A stretch of DNA of 64,000 nucleotides from Chloroflexota bacterium (lineage in GTDB: Bacteria; Chloroflexota; Anaerolineae; Aggregatilineales; Phototrophicaceae), in contig WTGB01000155.1 of assembly GCA_011523735.1 (NCBI GenBank), positions 21,785 to 85,784 of the forward strand. The letters are read 5' to 3'. Made by a program: the position numbers and the translations under genes. This document shows positions 41,731 to 53,205 of the stretch, piece by piece. Position 1 is the stretch's first letter. The number at the start of each line of letters is the position of its first letter. Below the pieces are notes generated by a model. That model did no database searches. It saw only the letters and a list, made by a program, of their open reading frames with translations, and was not told where the DNA came from.

Positions 41731-43008
41731 TTATTTGTTGTATCGCCGCACTCTTAAATCACATTGCTCCTTGTGGCCCATGAAGCCTTCGAGGTCGCAG
41801 AGGCGGCTGCCATATTCGCCGATGAGCAGGCTGGCTTCTTCCGTCACGCGCTGGTATGTCACGGTCTTGATGAACTTGCCCACCCATAGACCGCCGGTGT
41901 AGCGTCCGGCTTTCTTGGTCGGCAGGGTGTGATTGGTGCCGATGACCTTGTCGCCATAGGCGACGTTGGTCTCCGCGCCGAGGAAGAGGGCGCCGTAATT
42001 GCTCATGTTCTCCAGGAAGTAGTCTGGATCGCGGGTGAGGATCTCGACGTGCTCGCTGGCGATCTCATCGGCAACCTGCACCATTTCTTCGTCAGTATCG
42101 ACCAAGATGACTTCGCCGTAGTCGCGCCAGGCGACGCCGGCCAGGTCGGCTGTGGGCAGGGTCTCCAGTTGCGAGCCAATCTCCGCTTCGATGCTTTCGG
42201 CGAGCTCGCGGCTTGTTGTCAGCAGGACGGCGGGTGAAGTGGGACCGTGCTCGGCTTGGCCCAGCAGGTCGACCGCGCAGAGTTCGGCGTCAGCGGTATT
42301 GTCGGCGACGACCAGGACTTCGGTCGGTCCCGCGAGGAGGTCGATGCCAACCAAGCCGAAGAGCTGCCGCTTGGCTTCGGCGACATAGGCGTTGCCGGGA
42401 CCGACGATCATGTCTACGGGTTCAATGCCGAGGGCGCCATAAGCCATGGCCGCCAGCGCCTGGACGCCGCCGAGGATGTAAATCTCATCGGCGCCGCCGA
42501 AGTGCATCGCCGCGATGGTGGCCGCCGGGAGCTCGCCCTTGATCGGCGGGGTGCAAGCGATGATGTTTTTGACGCCTGCTGTCTTCGCCGTGACCACGCT
42601 CATGTGCGCCGAAGCCACCATCGGGTAGCGCCCGCCGGGCACGTAGCAGCCGACGCGGTTGACGGGGATGTTCTTGTGACCGAGCACGACGCCGGGCAGG
42701 GTCTCGACTTCGATGTCAGTCAATGCGGAGCGCTGTGCCTCGGCGAAGTTACGGACTTGGGCTTGGGCGAATTTGATATCGTCGACGACTTGATCGGGCA
42801 GGCCGCCGATGATCTGCTGGATTTCGCTGTCTGACAGCTTGAAGTCGGGGGGATTCCAATTGTCGAATTTCCGCGAGAGCTCGCGGACGGCGTCGTCTTT
42901 TCGCTCGTTGATGTCGGCCAGGATGCCGCGCACGACTTCTTGCACTTTGGCGTCGGCGTCAGCTTTCTGCTCGACCGTTTTGCCACGTTTGATGTACCGA
43001 ATAGTCAT
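41731..43008 (-). CDS. hisD: Histidinol dehydrogenase family protein
   Basis: This is a 425-residue NAD-dependent zinc alcohol dehydrogenase of the HisD fold. Motifs include [86 protein letters not shown] and IASEHVEIL with the catalytic Glu-His pair. No other his gene is near. Several residues (AEHGP in place of the usual AEHDE) recall the HisD paralogues that oxidise other diols, such as the sulfopropanediol dehydrogenase HpsN. A catabolic role is therefore a real alternative to histidine synthesis. The next genes upstream are a MetE-like protein and a cupin. Confidence 0.85.
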   Translation of the reverse strand: MTIRYIKRGKTVEQKADADAKVQEVVRGILADINERKDDAVRELSRKFDNWNPPDFKLSDSEIQQIIGGLPDQVVDDIKFAQAQVRNFAEAQRSALTDIEVETLPGVVLGHKNIPVNRVGCYVPGGRYPMVASAHMSVVTAKTAGVKNIIACTPPIKGELPAATIAAMHFGGADEIYILGGVQALAAMAYGALGIEPVDMIVGPGNAYVAEAKRQLFGLVGIDLLAGPTEVLVVADNTADAELCAVDLLGQAEHGPTSPAVLLTTSRELAESIEAEIGSQLETLPTADLAGVAWRDYGEVILVDTDEEMVQVADEIASEHVEILTRDPDYFLENMSNYGALFLGAETNVAYGDKVIGTNHTLPTKKAGRYTGGLWVGKFIKTVTYQRVTEEASLLIGEYGSRLCDLEGFMGHKEQCDLRVRRYNK

Positions 43009-43063
43009 AGATTCCCTCGTGTCAGCAGTATCAGTTTAGTCGCGTGAAAACCAAAGTCACAGT

Positions 43064-43101
43064 AGATGGCACAGGCGGGCGACTCAAGAGTCGCCTCTAC
43101 A
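43064..43101. repeat. Dispersed palindromic element, copy 4
   Basis: GATGGCACAGGC precedes GGGCGACTCAAGAGTCGCCT, then CTACA. It lies in the gap between the MetE-like and HisD-family genes. Confidence 0.8.
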
Positions 43102-43129
43102 AAAATGCCGTTGAGACGAACGATTCTCG

Positions 43130-44284
43130 TTATGCCCAAAGCCGCTCGCTGGCGATGCGGGCGCCTTGTGCCAGGGAGCGCAACTTGGCGTAGGCGATAT
43201 CCGGGTGGACGGCGCCAAACCCGGCAAAGGTGCCGAAGCCGCAGTCGGTGCCGGCGATGACGCGTTCTTTGCCGACGATGTTGCTGTAGCGTTCGATACG
43301 CTGCGCCACCAGTTCCGGGTGTTCGACGAAGTTCGTGGTGGTATCGAGCGCGCCGGGGATCAGGATTTTGTCATCGGGGATATCCGCTTCCGCCCAGATT
43401 GCCCATTCGTGCTGGTGGCGGGGGTTGGCGCCTTCGAACTGAATGGCTTGCGGTTTGGCGGAAAGCACGATATCGATGATTTCTCGCAGGTCGATATCGT
43501 GGTGATGCGGTCCTTCGTAGTTGCCCCAGCAGAGGTGCATGCGCGCGCGATCAGCCGGGACGTTTTCCAGCGCGTAGTTCAGCGCCTCGACCTGTGCTTG
43601 CGCCGCTTTCTTGAATGTCGCGGTATCGGCGTCGCGGAAGCGGATATGCCGGCCCATCGCCAAATCGGGGCAGTCCACCTGCAGGATGAGTCCGGCTTCG
43701 GTGATTTTCTCATATTCGACTTTCATCACGTCTGCCAGCGCGGCCAGGAATGCCTCGTCGTCGGGATAATATTCGTTGGGCTGGAAGACGGCGATGACGC
43801 CGGGGGAGGCGGAGTTCATGAAGGCTTCGGTCGCGCCGGTCGCCTCTTTCGCCTCCAGCAGATTGGCGATGTCCTTCTCCAGGGGGCTCAGGTCTTTGAT
43901 CTTGATCGCTTCGCGCACGACGGGGCGATGATATTTTGGCGTGCCGCCGGCCTCCGCTAGGCGCTGTTTGTAGGCGGGGAAGTCGTCCAGGTCTTTTGGC
44001 GTGGCGCGGGGCACTTCGTCGATTTCGAAGCCGGTGAAACGGTGGCGGATGTAGGTGGCGTAGCTGATCTTGCTCATCTCGCCATCGCTGATCACATCGA
44101 CGCCAGCTTCGACTTGTTTCGCGGCCACCTCGCGCACCGCTCGCTGCATCACCTGGTCGAATTCAGCCTGGTCGTATCGCTCGCCGCGATCCTGGACGAA
44201 GAGCTGGTCGACGACATATTGCGGGCGCGGCATGCTGCCGACGTGAGTGGTCAGGATTCGTTCTGAACTCGTCTTCATATTCAC
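43130..44284 (-). CDS. Cobalamin-independent methionine synthase family protein (MetE C-terminal-like)
   Basis: This 384-residue single-domain protein resembles the C-terminal catalytic barrel of MetE. It starts with LTTHVGSMPRP and DVISDGEMSK; the zinc-site region MHLCWGNYEGPHHHDIDL and ILIPGALDTTTNFVEHPE follow; it ends with GTDCGFGTFAGFG, whose Cys is the usual third zinc ligand. Full MetE is about twice as long. Stand-alone versions use other methyl donors or act in catabolism, and the donor is unknown here. A cupin gene lies directly upstream on the same strand with an 18-base gap. Confidence 0.82.
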   Translation of the reverse strand: MNMKTSSERILTTHVGSMPRPQYVVDQLFVQDRGERYDQAEFDQVMQRAVREVAAKQVEAGVDVISDGEMSKISYATYIRHRFTGFEIDEVPRATPKDLDDFPAYKQRLAEAGGTPKYHRPVVREAIKIKDLSPLEKDIANLLEAKEATGATEAFMNSASPGVIAVFQPNEYYPDDEAFLAALADVMKVEYEKITEAGLILQVDCPDLAMGRHIRFRDADTATFKKAAQAQVEALNYALENVPADRARMHLCWGNYEGPHHHDIDLREIIDIVLSAKPQAIQFEGANPRHQHEWAIWAEADIPDDKILIPGALDTTTNFVEHPELVAQRIERYSNIVGKERVIAGTDCGFGTFAGFGAVHPDIAYAKLRSLAQGARIASERLWA

Positions 44285-44302
44285 CTGCCTCTAGTTACCT
44301 TG

Positions 44303-44959
44303 TTATCTGGGGGGACGGAAATCTTTCAATTCGACGCCTGTCAGATCGCGGAAAGTCTGCAAGAGAAATTCGTTTTGCCGCGTTTTCTGCGCCTCATAAT
44401 CGGAGGGGTGGACCATTTTGCCGCGGGCGTCGGCTTCGTAGCCGTTTTCCCGCGCCTGCGCTTCGATCTGCGGCGACCAGTAGGGGTCTTTGCCTTCGTA
44501 GACTTTGTGGGATTCCAGCACAGCGAAGAACCAGCCGATCGAGTCGCCGGTGTATTCGAAGCTGCGATACATGCCCGGGGGCAGCGAGATCATGTCCCAT
44601 TCGTTTAGCAGGAATTCGCCCTCGACCTTGTCCGGATCGTCTTCGTTGCCCCAGTAAAAGGTCCAGGGTCCAGAAAGTATGAAGAAGGACTCGACGTAGT
44701 CGTGAGTATGCCAGGCGGGGCCGCAGCCGGGCGGCGCCCAAGCCATGCCAATCTGGTAGCGATGCGGCTCAGTGATGGCGCGTTGAATGCTGTAATCGGG
44801 GTTTTCGGCGGCGGTATCGCCGATCACGGCGTAATTCATGCGCATGTGGCCGGGCAGCATGCTGTCGATGAACATGATGGGGATGCCCTTATGCTTGAGT
44901 TCCTCAAAGCGCATGACACGGGCGGCCATGCTTTCTTGCGTCTGTTTCGGATGATTCAT
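44303..44959 (-). CDS. Cupin domain protein
   Basis: This is a 218-residue single-cupin protein. The first cupin motif is visible as PAWHTHDYVESFFILSGPWTFYWG (His-X-His and Glu metal ligands, about residues 100-124). The second part is LLNEWDMISLPPGMYRSFEYTGD, with His replaced by Tyr at the usual fourth ligand. Members are metal-dependent dioxygenases, isomerases or binding proteins. It is cotranscribed with the MetE-like gene, which suggests a shared catabolic or salvage pathway. The substrate is unknown. Confidence 0.8.
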   Translation of the reverse strand: MNHPKQTQESMAARVMRFEELKHKGIPIMFIDSMLPGHMRMNYAVIGDTAAENPDYSIQRAITEPHRYQIGMAWAPPGCGPAWHTHDYVESFFILSGPWTFYWGNEDDPDKVEGEFLLNEWDMISLPPGMYRSFEYTGDSIGWFFAVLESHKVYEGKDPYWSPQIEAQARENGYEADARGKMVHPSDYEAQKTRQNEFLLQTFRDLTGVELKDFRPPR

Positions 44960-45045
44960 TACTTTGCTCTCCCGGCAGAGTGGAAGTGGCGGAAAACTTA
45001 GTCTGAAGGCTACAGAATTGCGTCGTCTTTGTCAATCAGCGACCG

Positions 45046-45804
45046 TCATTTTCGCGCGATGATCAAGGTGGAATAGTTAAAAGCCCAGGGCAGAAAGCGA
45101 TTGAGCAAGGCGCCAAAGCCTTCCGCGAGATGATTGGTCTTGTAGTAGCCGGGCGCGCGGAAGAGCTTGCCCAGCCCCCAAAGCGCGAAGGAGTGGCTGG
45201 TAGCTTTGCAGTGTTCTACTTTGAAGCCGGCTTCAGCCACCACTGCTACAAGCTGCCGCCGAGTGTATGTACTTTCATAGAAACCGTCGTCCGCAAGCGT
45301 ACCAGCGCCGGCGCGTTTCCGCCGGGATTGCACCAGCCGGTAGATGACGTTGGGATAGGGAATCGTCAGAACGATGACGCCGCCCGGCTTTAGTACGCGA
45401 TAAGCCTCTTTTAGCGCAGGCAGCATGCCGTGTTCGAAATGTTCCAGCACACCGAAGGAAAGATAACCGCCGAAGCAATTGTCGCGATAGGGCAGCCGAT
45501 GCACATCGCCGGCAGTCAAAGGCAGCGAAGCGTCATAGCGACGTGAGGCGCGCAAGGCGTTAACGGCGTAATCCAGACCGTGCACATTATAGCCCAGCTC
45601 ACGGAGCGTAATGACGATGGCGCTTAAGCCGCTGCCCGCCTCCAGATGCGCATCATGTTTGGAGAGATAGGGCAAATAGGCGCGGATAGTCGCCTGCGCC
45701 CGGGCATAAGCAGCGGCCTCCAACTCGACTTCCAGCGAGGCTTTGTCCCAGATATCTTCCCAGGATTTGCGCGTGCTTTCGTATCGGTCGCCGTGTTGAG
45801 TCAT
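45046..45804 (-). CDS. SAM-dependent methyltransferase, class I
   Basis: This 252-residue Rossmann methyltransferase has motif I as HLEAGSGLSAIVITL (about residues 55-70), an acidic motif II position in VHGLDYAVNAL, AGDVHRLPYRDNCFGGYLSFGVLEHF (motifs III-IV) and RVLKPGGVIVLTIPYPN (post-motif). The pattern is of the UbiE/COQ5-like small-molecule group. The C-terminal part (ATSHSFALWGLGKLF) is unspecific. It starts nine bases after the folC-like gene ends on the same strand. The substrate is unknown. Confidence 0.88.
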   Translation of the reverse strand: MTQHGDRYESTRKSWEDIWDKASLEVELEAAAYARAQATIRAYLPYLSKHDAHLEAGSGLSAIVITLRELGYNVHGLDYAVNALRASRRYDASLPLTAGDVHRLPYRDNCFGGYLSFGVLEHFEHGMLPALKEAYRVLKPGGVIVLTIPYPNVIYRLVQSRRKRAGAGTLADDGFYESTYTRRQLVAVVAEAGFKVEHCKATSHSFALWGLGKLFRAPGYYKTNHLAEGFGALLNRFLPWAFNYSTLIIARK

Positions 45805-45813
45805 GGCAGTCGG

Positions 45814-47160
45814 TCAAATCGTAGTCGTATCGACATCCCAGATGAGCATAGTTTCGCCAACGAGCATTAGGGAAACAGCCAGCAGTATTGTTCCAGAAGT
45901 ATCCGCAAGCTCTCGCGCCAATTCAAGCGCGGCCGGCAGGTCCTTGCGATAATGGGCGCTGTTATGCAGGTCCTGCGCGGCGGTCAGCGCCTCTTCCCGA
46001 GTGGGAAAGCGCGTATTGGGATTGATATCGGTCTCGGTGATGATCAGCGCCTGACTGACGGCTGCCATCACTTTATACACGCCGGCGTAGTCACGGTCGC
46101 GGGGGATGCCGACGATTGATACAACCGGTTGCCGCAGACGATGCTCCAGACTCGTGACAAAAGATGCCGCCGAGCTGACTGTGATCGCGCCGTCGACATA
46201 GACAGCCGGCATATCCTCCAGCTTCTGCGCACGCCCCAGCCACTTGACCTGGCTCAAGCCGAGGCGAATGGCCCCCATCCAAGCCGGGTCGATCCCAGTT
46301 TTCCGCCGCCCCATCAACTCCACAGCACGGATCGCGAGCGAGGCATTTTCGATCTGATAGCGGCCCAGCAAGGGCAAGGCGAGTTCGCCGTAGGGATGCA
46401 GACGAATTAGTTGACCATCTTCGCGATCGGCGAGCCAGCGCGCCAATTTGTCCTCATTCAAGCGGACCAGCCTCGCCGCTTTGCGGGCAGATTCCCGGCG
46501 CAGGATGTCGATAATGGGGGGCGCTTGCGGCAGCGTGATGGCGACGCCACCAGATTTGATGATGCCCGACTTGTGCCAGGCGATGCGCTCGAGGCTGTCG
46601 CCGAGCAATGACGTATGTTCCAGCATGATTGGCGTGAAGACGGAAAGGGCATTCGGCACGACGGCGATATCGTCGAATCGCCCCCCGCGCCCGACTTCGA
46701 GGACCGCCGCATCGACGCCGGTCTCGGCAAAATAACGGAGAGCGACTGCCAGGAATATGCCTTGGGGACTCAGATATTGCGTCTCGTTCAGGTCGTCTGT
46801 GACGGCTGCAAGCGCTGGCTGCAAGTCATTCAGAATCCGCAGAAAGTCCGGCGTCGGGATCATGCGTCCGTCCACGCGGATCCGTTCATTCCAATGAACG
46901 AGGTGCGGGCTGGTGACTGTGCCAACGCGGCGCCCCAGCGCTTCCAGGAGTTTTGCCATGATGGCAGTGACTGAACCCTTACCGCGGCTGCCCGTCACGA
47001 CGGCATAGTCGCGCTCGACAGCGAGCAGGTTCTCGCGCGCCAGCAGACGGCGGGTTGGGGCGATGTCGCGTGTATATTCGTCGAGTCCGCGCGGGGCGGC
47101 ATCCAGGTGGCGGCGAGTGGCGAATATGGCGCGAATCGCGTCTTCCATCGACTCGATCAT
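45814..47160 (-). CDS. folC: Folylpolyglutamate synthase / dihydrofolate synthase family (Mur ligase)
   Basis: This 448-residue ATP-dependent ligase adds glutamate to folates (and, in bifunctional members, to dihydropteroate). Family marks are YAVVTGSRGKGSVTAIMAKLLEALG (P-loop), TSPHLVHWNERIRVDGR, VLEVGRGGRFD, LEHTSLLGDSLERIAWHKSGIIK and the C-terminal DGAITVSSA. The P-loop reads GSRGKGS where FolC usually has GTNGKGS, and DGAITVSSA replaces the usual DGAHNP. It may therefore be a divergent relative with another amino-acid acceptor. ATG 47160 is used; ATG 47148 is also possible. Confidence 0.8.
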   Translation of the reverse strand: MIESMEDAIRAIFATRRHLDAAPRGLDEYTRDIAPTRRLLARENLLAVERDYAVVTGSRGKGSVTAIMAKLLEALGRRVGTVTSPHLVHWNERIRVDGRMIPTPDFLRILNDLQPALAAVTDDLNETQYLSPQGIFLAVALRYFAETGVDAAVLEVGRGGRFDDIAVVPNALSVFTPIMLEHTSLLGDSLERIAWHKSGIIKSGGVAITLPQAPPIIDILRRESARKAARLVRLNEDKLARWLADREDGQLIRLHPYGELALPLLGRYQIENASLAIRAVELMGRRKTGIDPAWMGAIRLGLSQVKWLGRAQKLEDMPAVYVDGAITVSSAASFVTSLEHRLRQPVVSIVGIPRDRDYAGVYKVMAAVSQALIITETDINPNTRFPTREEALTAAQDLHNSAHYRKDLPAALELARELADTSGTILLAVSLMLVGETMLIWDVDTTTI

Positions 47161-47234
47161 AGGCGAGCTTCCCGTATTATCAGGGGTCTATCATAGCGAA
47201 TGAGACGCGCCAACTCTAGAATTGTCTCAGGAGG

Positions 47235-47284
47235 GATCGGGAATTCTGTGGCGTTTTCGGGCGACTCACAGAGTCGCCCCTACA
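47235..47284. repeat. Dispersed palindromic element, copy 5
   Basis: A 5' extension (ATCGGGAATTCTGTGGCGTTTT) shared with copy 8 precedes GGGCGACTCACAGAGTCGCC, then CCTACA. It lies between the divergent folC-like and flippase genes. Confidence 0.85.
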
Positions 47285-47446
47285 ACTTTCGCCAAATATG
47301 ATGCTTGTGATTGCTGTTCTGCCGTTCTCATGTACGACCAAATCAAACCGGCATGATGCCAATGCCTCCGCGATTCATTACCCCTTTGTTAATTGTAGCC
47401 TTTGGGCTAGATTCTGCTTGGATGTGACTCGACGAGGCTGACTGCT

Positions 47447-48958
47447 TTGTCCGAAGCTAAAACAATCTCTGGCCAGGATGCCAGACGGGCCGTGCGCAAC
47501 GTCAGCGTGTTGATGCTGGCCAGCATCGTCAGCAAGGGCGCGCTTTATGTTTGGCAGATCATCTTGTCTGTCTTGCTTGGTCCTACAGAATATGGCATTT
47601 ACGGCACGGTCGGCGGGATGATGGTGACGGCGGCCTCGGTCGCGAGTTTTGGCATGGGTCTGATCGTCATCCGCGATGTGGCGCGCGAGCCGGAGAAAGC
47701 TGGCAAATACTGGACCGCCATGCTTTTCACGCAGACGGCGCTGGCGCTGTTCGCGTACATTGGCATGAACGGCTTCGCGAGCGGTTACAGCGAGACAGTG
47801 CGCGCATTCGCGGCTTTGGCCGGCATCAACCTGTTCATCGACCTTTTTGGCAATATGGGTTATGACTTGCTGCTGGCGCAAGAGCGCATGGCGGCGACTT
47901 CGCTGGTCGAAATCGCACATATCGCGTTGCGCATCGCGCTGGCGCTGTTTGCTTTGGCAGCGGGCTGGGGTCTGCTGGGCGTATACGGGGCGGCTATTGT
48001 GTCGGGTATTCTGCGCTCGATTGCGCTTGTCGGGCTGAATCTGCGCGCGGGCATCAGACCGCAGTTTCCCTTTGACCAGCTGGTCGCCAAGCCGCTGATC
48101 ATCAACAGCGCGCCGCTGGCTTTATCGGCCTTCCTGACGCTCGCGTACAACCATTCAGACAAGCTACTGACGACCGGGATACTGAGCGAAACCATCACCG
48201 GCTATTTGACCGCGGCCTTCGTCATCAATTTCGGACTGATTGAGCTTTTCAGCACATCGGTGTTGGTAGCGGCTTATCCCCTGCTGGCCCGCTACTACGA
48301 CGAGGGGCGCAATCCCCTCTTCGGCTTCATCATTGAGAAGCTGGCGCTCTATATGGTTCTGGTTGGCCTGCCGATGGCGCTGGGCATCAGTATTTTGGCG
48401 GACAAGATCATTGTGCCTCTGCTGGGCGAAGCCTATGAACCGTCCGCCGGCATTTTGCGCCTGCTAATCTGGTTTACCGCGATCACGATATTCGGCAATG
48501 TCTTTACGAAGGGTATGTTGATACAGAATCGTCAGCGCCGTCTGCTTCTGATTCGCGCGGTCAGCCTGGCGCTCAATATCGCGTTGACAGCCCTCCTGTT
48601 ATTCAATTGGGGCGACCCCCGTGGCGCTGTTGCCGCGTCTATCGTTGGGGAAATCCTCGTTGTCGCCCTGCTCCTGCTCAGCTTCCGCGCGCTGGGCTGG
48701 CAGCCGGGACATATCGCCAGCAGCGCCATACGAGTGCTGTGTATCGCCGTTCCGACCGCTTTGGTGATGCTGGCTCTGCGCGATCAGTTTATCGCTCTGC
48801 CGTTGTTTGGCGGGCTCGGGGTCTATATCGGCGGCGTCGTGTTAGTTCGCGTATTGAGTTCGGAAGACTGGGACTTGATCTACCGGCTCGCGTCGACACT
48901 GCCGGGGGCGGCGTTGCTGCTGCGATTCTGGAAGCGCGATGTTGAATTGAGCTGGTAA
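47447..48958 (+). CDS. Polysaccharide flippase family protein (Wzx/MOP type)
   Basis: This 503-residue integral membrane protein has about 14 hydrophobic helices. It begins with the typical RRAVRNVSVLMLASIVSKGALYVWQIILSVLLGPTEYGIYGTVGG, in which LGPTEYGIYG is the polysaccharide-exporter signature. It would flip lipid-linked oligosaccharides across the membrane. The start is TTG 47447 with GAGG about ten bases upstream. A glycosyltransferase gene follows three bases after the stop, so the two form a small surface-polysaccharide operon. Confidence 0.88.
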   Translation: MSEAKTISGQDARRAVRNVSVLMLASIVSKGALYVWQIILSVLLGPTEYGIYGTVGGMMVTAASVASFGMGLIVIRDVAREPEKAGKYWTAMLFTQTALALFAYIGMNGFASGYSETVRAFAALAGINLFIDLFGNMGYDLLLAQERMAATSLVEIAHIALRIALALFALAAGWGLLGVYGAAIVSGILRSIALVGLNLRAGIRPQFPFDQLVAKPLIINSAPLALSAFLTLAYNHSDKLLTTGILSETITGYLTAAFVINFGLIELFSTSVLVAAYPLLARYYDEGRNPLFGFIIEKLALYMVLVGLPMALGISILADKIIVPLLGEAYEPSAGILRLLIWFTAITIFGNVFTKGMLIQNRQRRLLLIRAVSLALNIALTALLLFNWGDPRGAVAASIVGEILVVALLLLSFRALGWQPGHIASSAIRVLCIAVPTALVMLALRDQFIALPLFGGLGVYIGGVVLVRVLSSEDWDLIYRLASTLPGAALLLRFWKRDVELSW

Positions 48959-48961
48959 GAC

Positions 48962-50137
48962 ATGCACATCCTGCAGGTCAGCCCTTATTATCGACCGGCC
49001 TACGCATTTGGCGGCGTGGTCAGATCGGTCGAGGGGATGGCGACCGCTCTCGTCACGCGCGGGCATCAAGTGACGGTGTTGACAACTGACGCGCTGGACC
49101 AGACGCGGCGTTACGGCGGCGCGCAGGATGAGATCCTCGACGGCGTACGTGTCTCGAGGCGACCGAACATTCTTCCTTGGCTGCGGGGCCGCTGGAATCT
49201 GTCCACGCCACGCGGCTTGCGCAGGACCGCCGAGTCGATAATGCCGTCCGTGGATGTTGTACATGCGCACGAATTTCGGACGCTGGAGAATCTGTTGGTT
49301 GCGCCGGTTGCCCGGCGGCTTGGCAAGCCGATCGTCCTGTCTCCACATGGCACGCTCAATCTGACTACCGGCCGCGGTCGGTTTAAGTCGGCTTGGGATC
49401 GCTTGCTAAGTCCTAGCGTCGCCTTGCAGATAGATCATGTCATCGCGCTGACCGAAACAGAGCTCGCCGAAGCCAAGTCGCTCTGGAGCAGCTTTGGCGC
49501 GCGCAGACGTCCGACAGGATTCAGCGTGATTCCGAACGGTGTTGCACTCAGCGAGTTCTCTCCTTTGCCCGCTGCGGCTAGGTTTCGCGAGCGCTACCGC
49601 ATGGGCGATTCGCCGACCGTGCTGTTCATGGGGCGGCTGCAAGCGCGCAAAGGCGCCGATGTCCTAATTAAAGCGTTTCTTGCCGCTGATGTGGCCGATG
49701 CGCGCTTGTTGATCGTCGGTCCCGACGAGGGAATGCTGCCGCAATTGCGGACCCTTGCAGGCGATGATCCTCGCATCATTTTCACGGGTTATCTGGCTGG
49801 CGAGGCGCGCTTGGAAGCGTTAGCGGCGGGGGCTGTTTTCGCTTTGCCCGCTACCGGCGAGGGGCAGTCGATTGCCGTGTTGGAGGCGCTAGCGGCGGGT
49901 ATGCCGGTAGTGATTTCGCCGGGCTGCAATATGGATGAGGTTGCTGCGGCGGGGGCAGGTTTTGTGGTGGAGGTTTCCGTTGAGGCATTGGCGGGCAAGC
50001 TGCGGCAGCTATTGACCGACGGGGGCTTAGGCCGCCAAATGGGAGCGAGGGCGCGAAAACTAGCAGAAGCGAGCTACTCGTGGGGCAAGATCGCCGTTCG
50101 CCTGGAGGAAGTCTACGCGGGGCTGCTGGAGCAATAG
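48962..50137 (+). CDS. Glycosyltransferase, family 4 (GT-B fold)
   Basis: This 391-residue GT-B glycosyltransferase has the N-terminal acceptor domain [36 protein letters not shown] at the linker, and the donor domain [20 protein letters not shown] ... LIVGPDEG ... [25 protein letters not shown]. The last carries the EX7E-type sugar-nucleotide site ([13 protein letters not shown]). It transfers an unknown sugar, probably for the polysaccharide exported by the flippase encoded just upstream. Confidence 0.9.
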   Translation: MHILQVSPYYRPAYAFGGVVRSVEGMATALVTRGHQVTVLTTDALDQTRRYGGAQDEILDGVRVSRRPNILPWLRGRWNLSTPRGLRRTAESIMPSVDVVHAHEFRTLENLLVAPVARRLGKPIVLSPHGTLNLTTGRGRFKSAWDRLLSPSVALQIDHVIALTETELAEAKSLWSSFGARRRPTGFSVIPNGVALSEFSPLPAAARFRERYRMGDSPTVLFMGRLQARKGADVLIKAFLAADVADARLLIVGPDEGMLPQLRTLAGDDPRIIFTGYLAGEARLEALAAGAVFALPATGEGQSIAVLEALAAGMPVVISPGCNMDEVAAAGAGFVVEVSVEALAGKLRQLLTDGGLGRQMGARARKLAEASYSWGKIAVRLEEVYAGLLEQ

Positions 50138-50213
50138 GCGCAATCTTCCGATGCAATTCTTATTGTCGCCCGTTATCTTTAAACTACTGCCAGGCGAAAA
50201 TCACGCGCCGCTA

Positions 50214-50219
50214 TACAAT
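50214..50219 (+). promoter_or_regulatory. -10 element upstream of the first clpC gene
   Basis: TACAAT lies 56 bases before ATG 50275, in the 137-base gap after the glycosyltransferase gene. The -35 is not clear. Confidence 0.35.
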
Positions 50220-50274
50220 AGTGGTTGACTCAAAGGCGAATGCGAGACACCGCCAGGGCATTGAAGGAAGGCAC

Positions 50275-52893
<2,619 letters not shown>

Positions 52894-52968
52894 TCGTATT
52901 CGCTGTTTCGATTCGCAGTAGTACCAAGTTGGTCATGAGAAAGCTGATCGGAAATCTACAGAAAGACT

Positions 52969-52994
52969 GGGCGAGCTACCGGCTCGCCCCTACA
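52969..52994. repeat. Dispersed palindromic element, copy 6
   Basis: GGGCGAGCTACCGGCTCGCC then CCTACA. The outer arms and the CCTACA tail match the other copies, while the inner arms are changed in a compensatory way (GAGC/GCTC). Confidence 0.7.
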
Positions 52995-53153
52995 AACTTC
53001 GGATTATTTTGGAAATTCCATTTAGACAGCAGTCATTCGCATTACTTTCTTGGTTGGACTGCGAACAGTTGATCGCTAATGTTCGATTGGCGGCAACTGC
53101 GCAAATCACCGGGTTTCAAGAATCCTGGAATATCGCGCGGCGTATTTTGTCCT

Positions 53154-53181
53154 TTGACTATGCGCGGGCAATGGCTATAAT
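53154..53181 (+). promoter_or_regulatory. Promoter of the S1-domain protein gene
   Basis: TTGACT (53154-53159) and TATAAT (53176-53181) are 16 bases apart. The start codon lies 25-37 bases downstream of the -10. Confidence 0.75.
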
Positions 53182-53205
53182 GTCCCCGTAGACTTTGGGC
53201 AAGAG

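Larger units (their letters stand above)
52894..53205. other. Intergenic region between clpC copy 1 and the S1-domain gene
   Basis: This is about 310 bases. It contains palindromic copy 6 (52969-52994) and a strong promoter (53154-53181). No intrinsic terminator is clear and no ORF is supported. Confidence 0.5.

Noticed and set aside
50080..50274. An extended N-terminus for clpC copy 1
   Set aside because: The added 65 residues overlap the glycosyltransferase gene and have no ClpC homology. ATG 50275 has a good ribosome-binding site and the family N-terminus.
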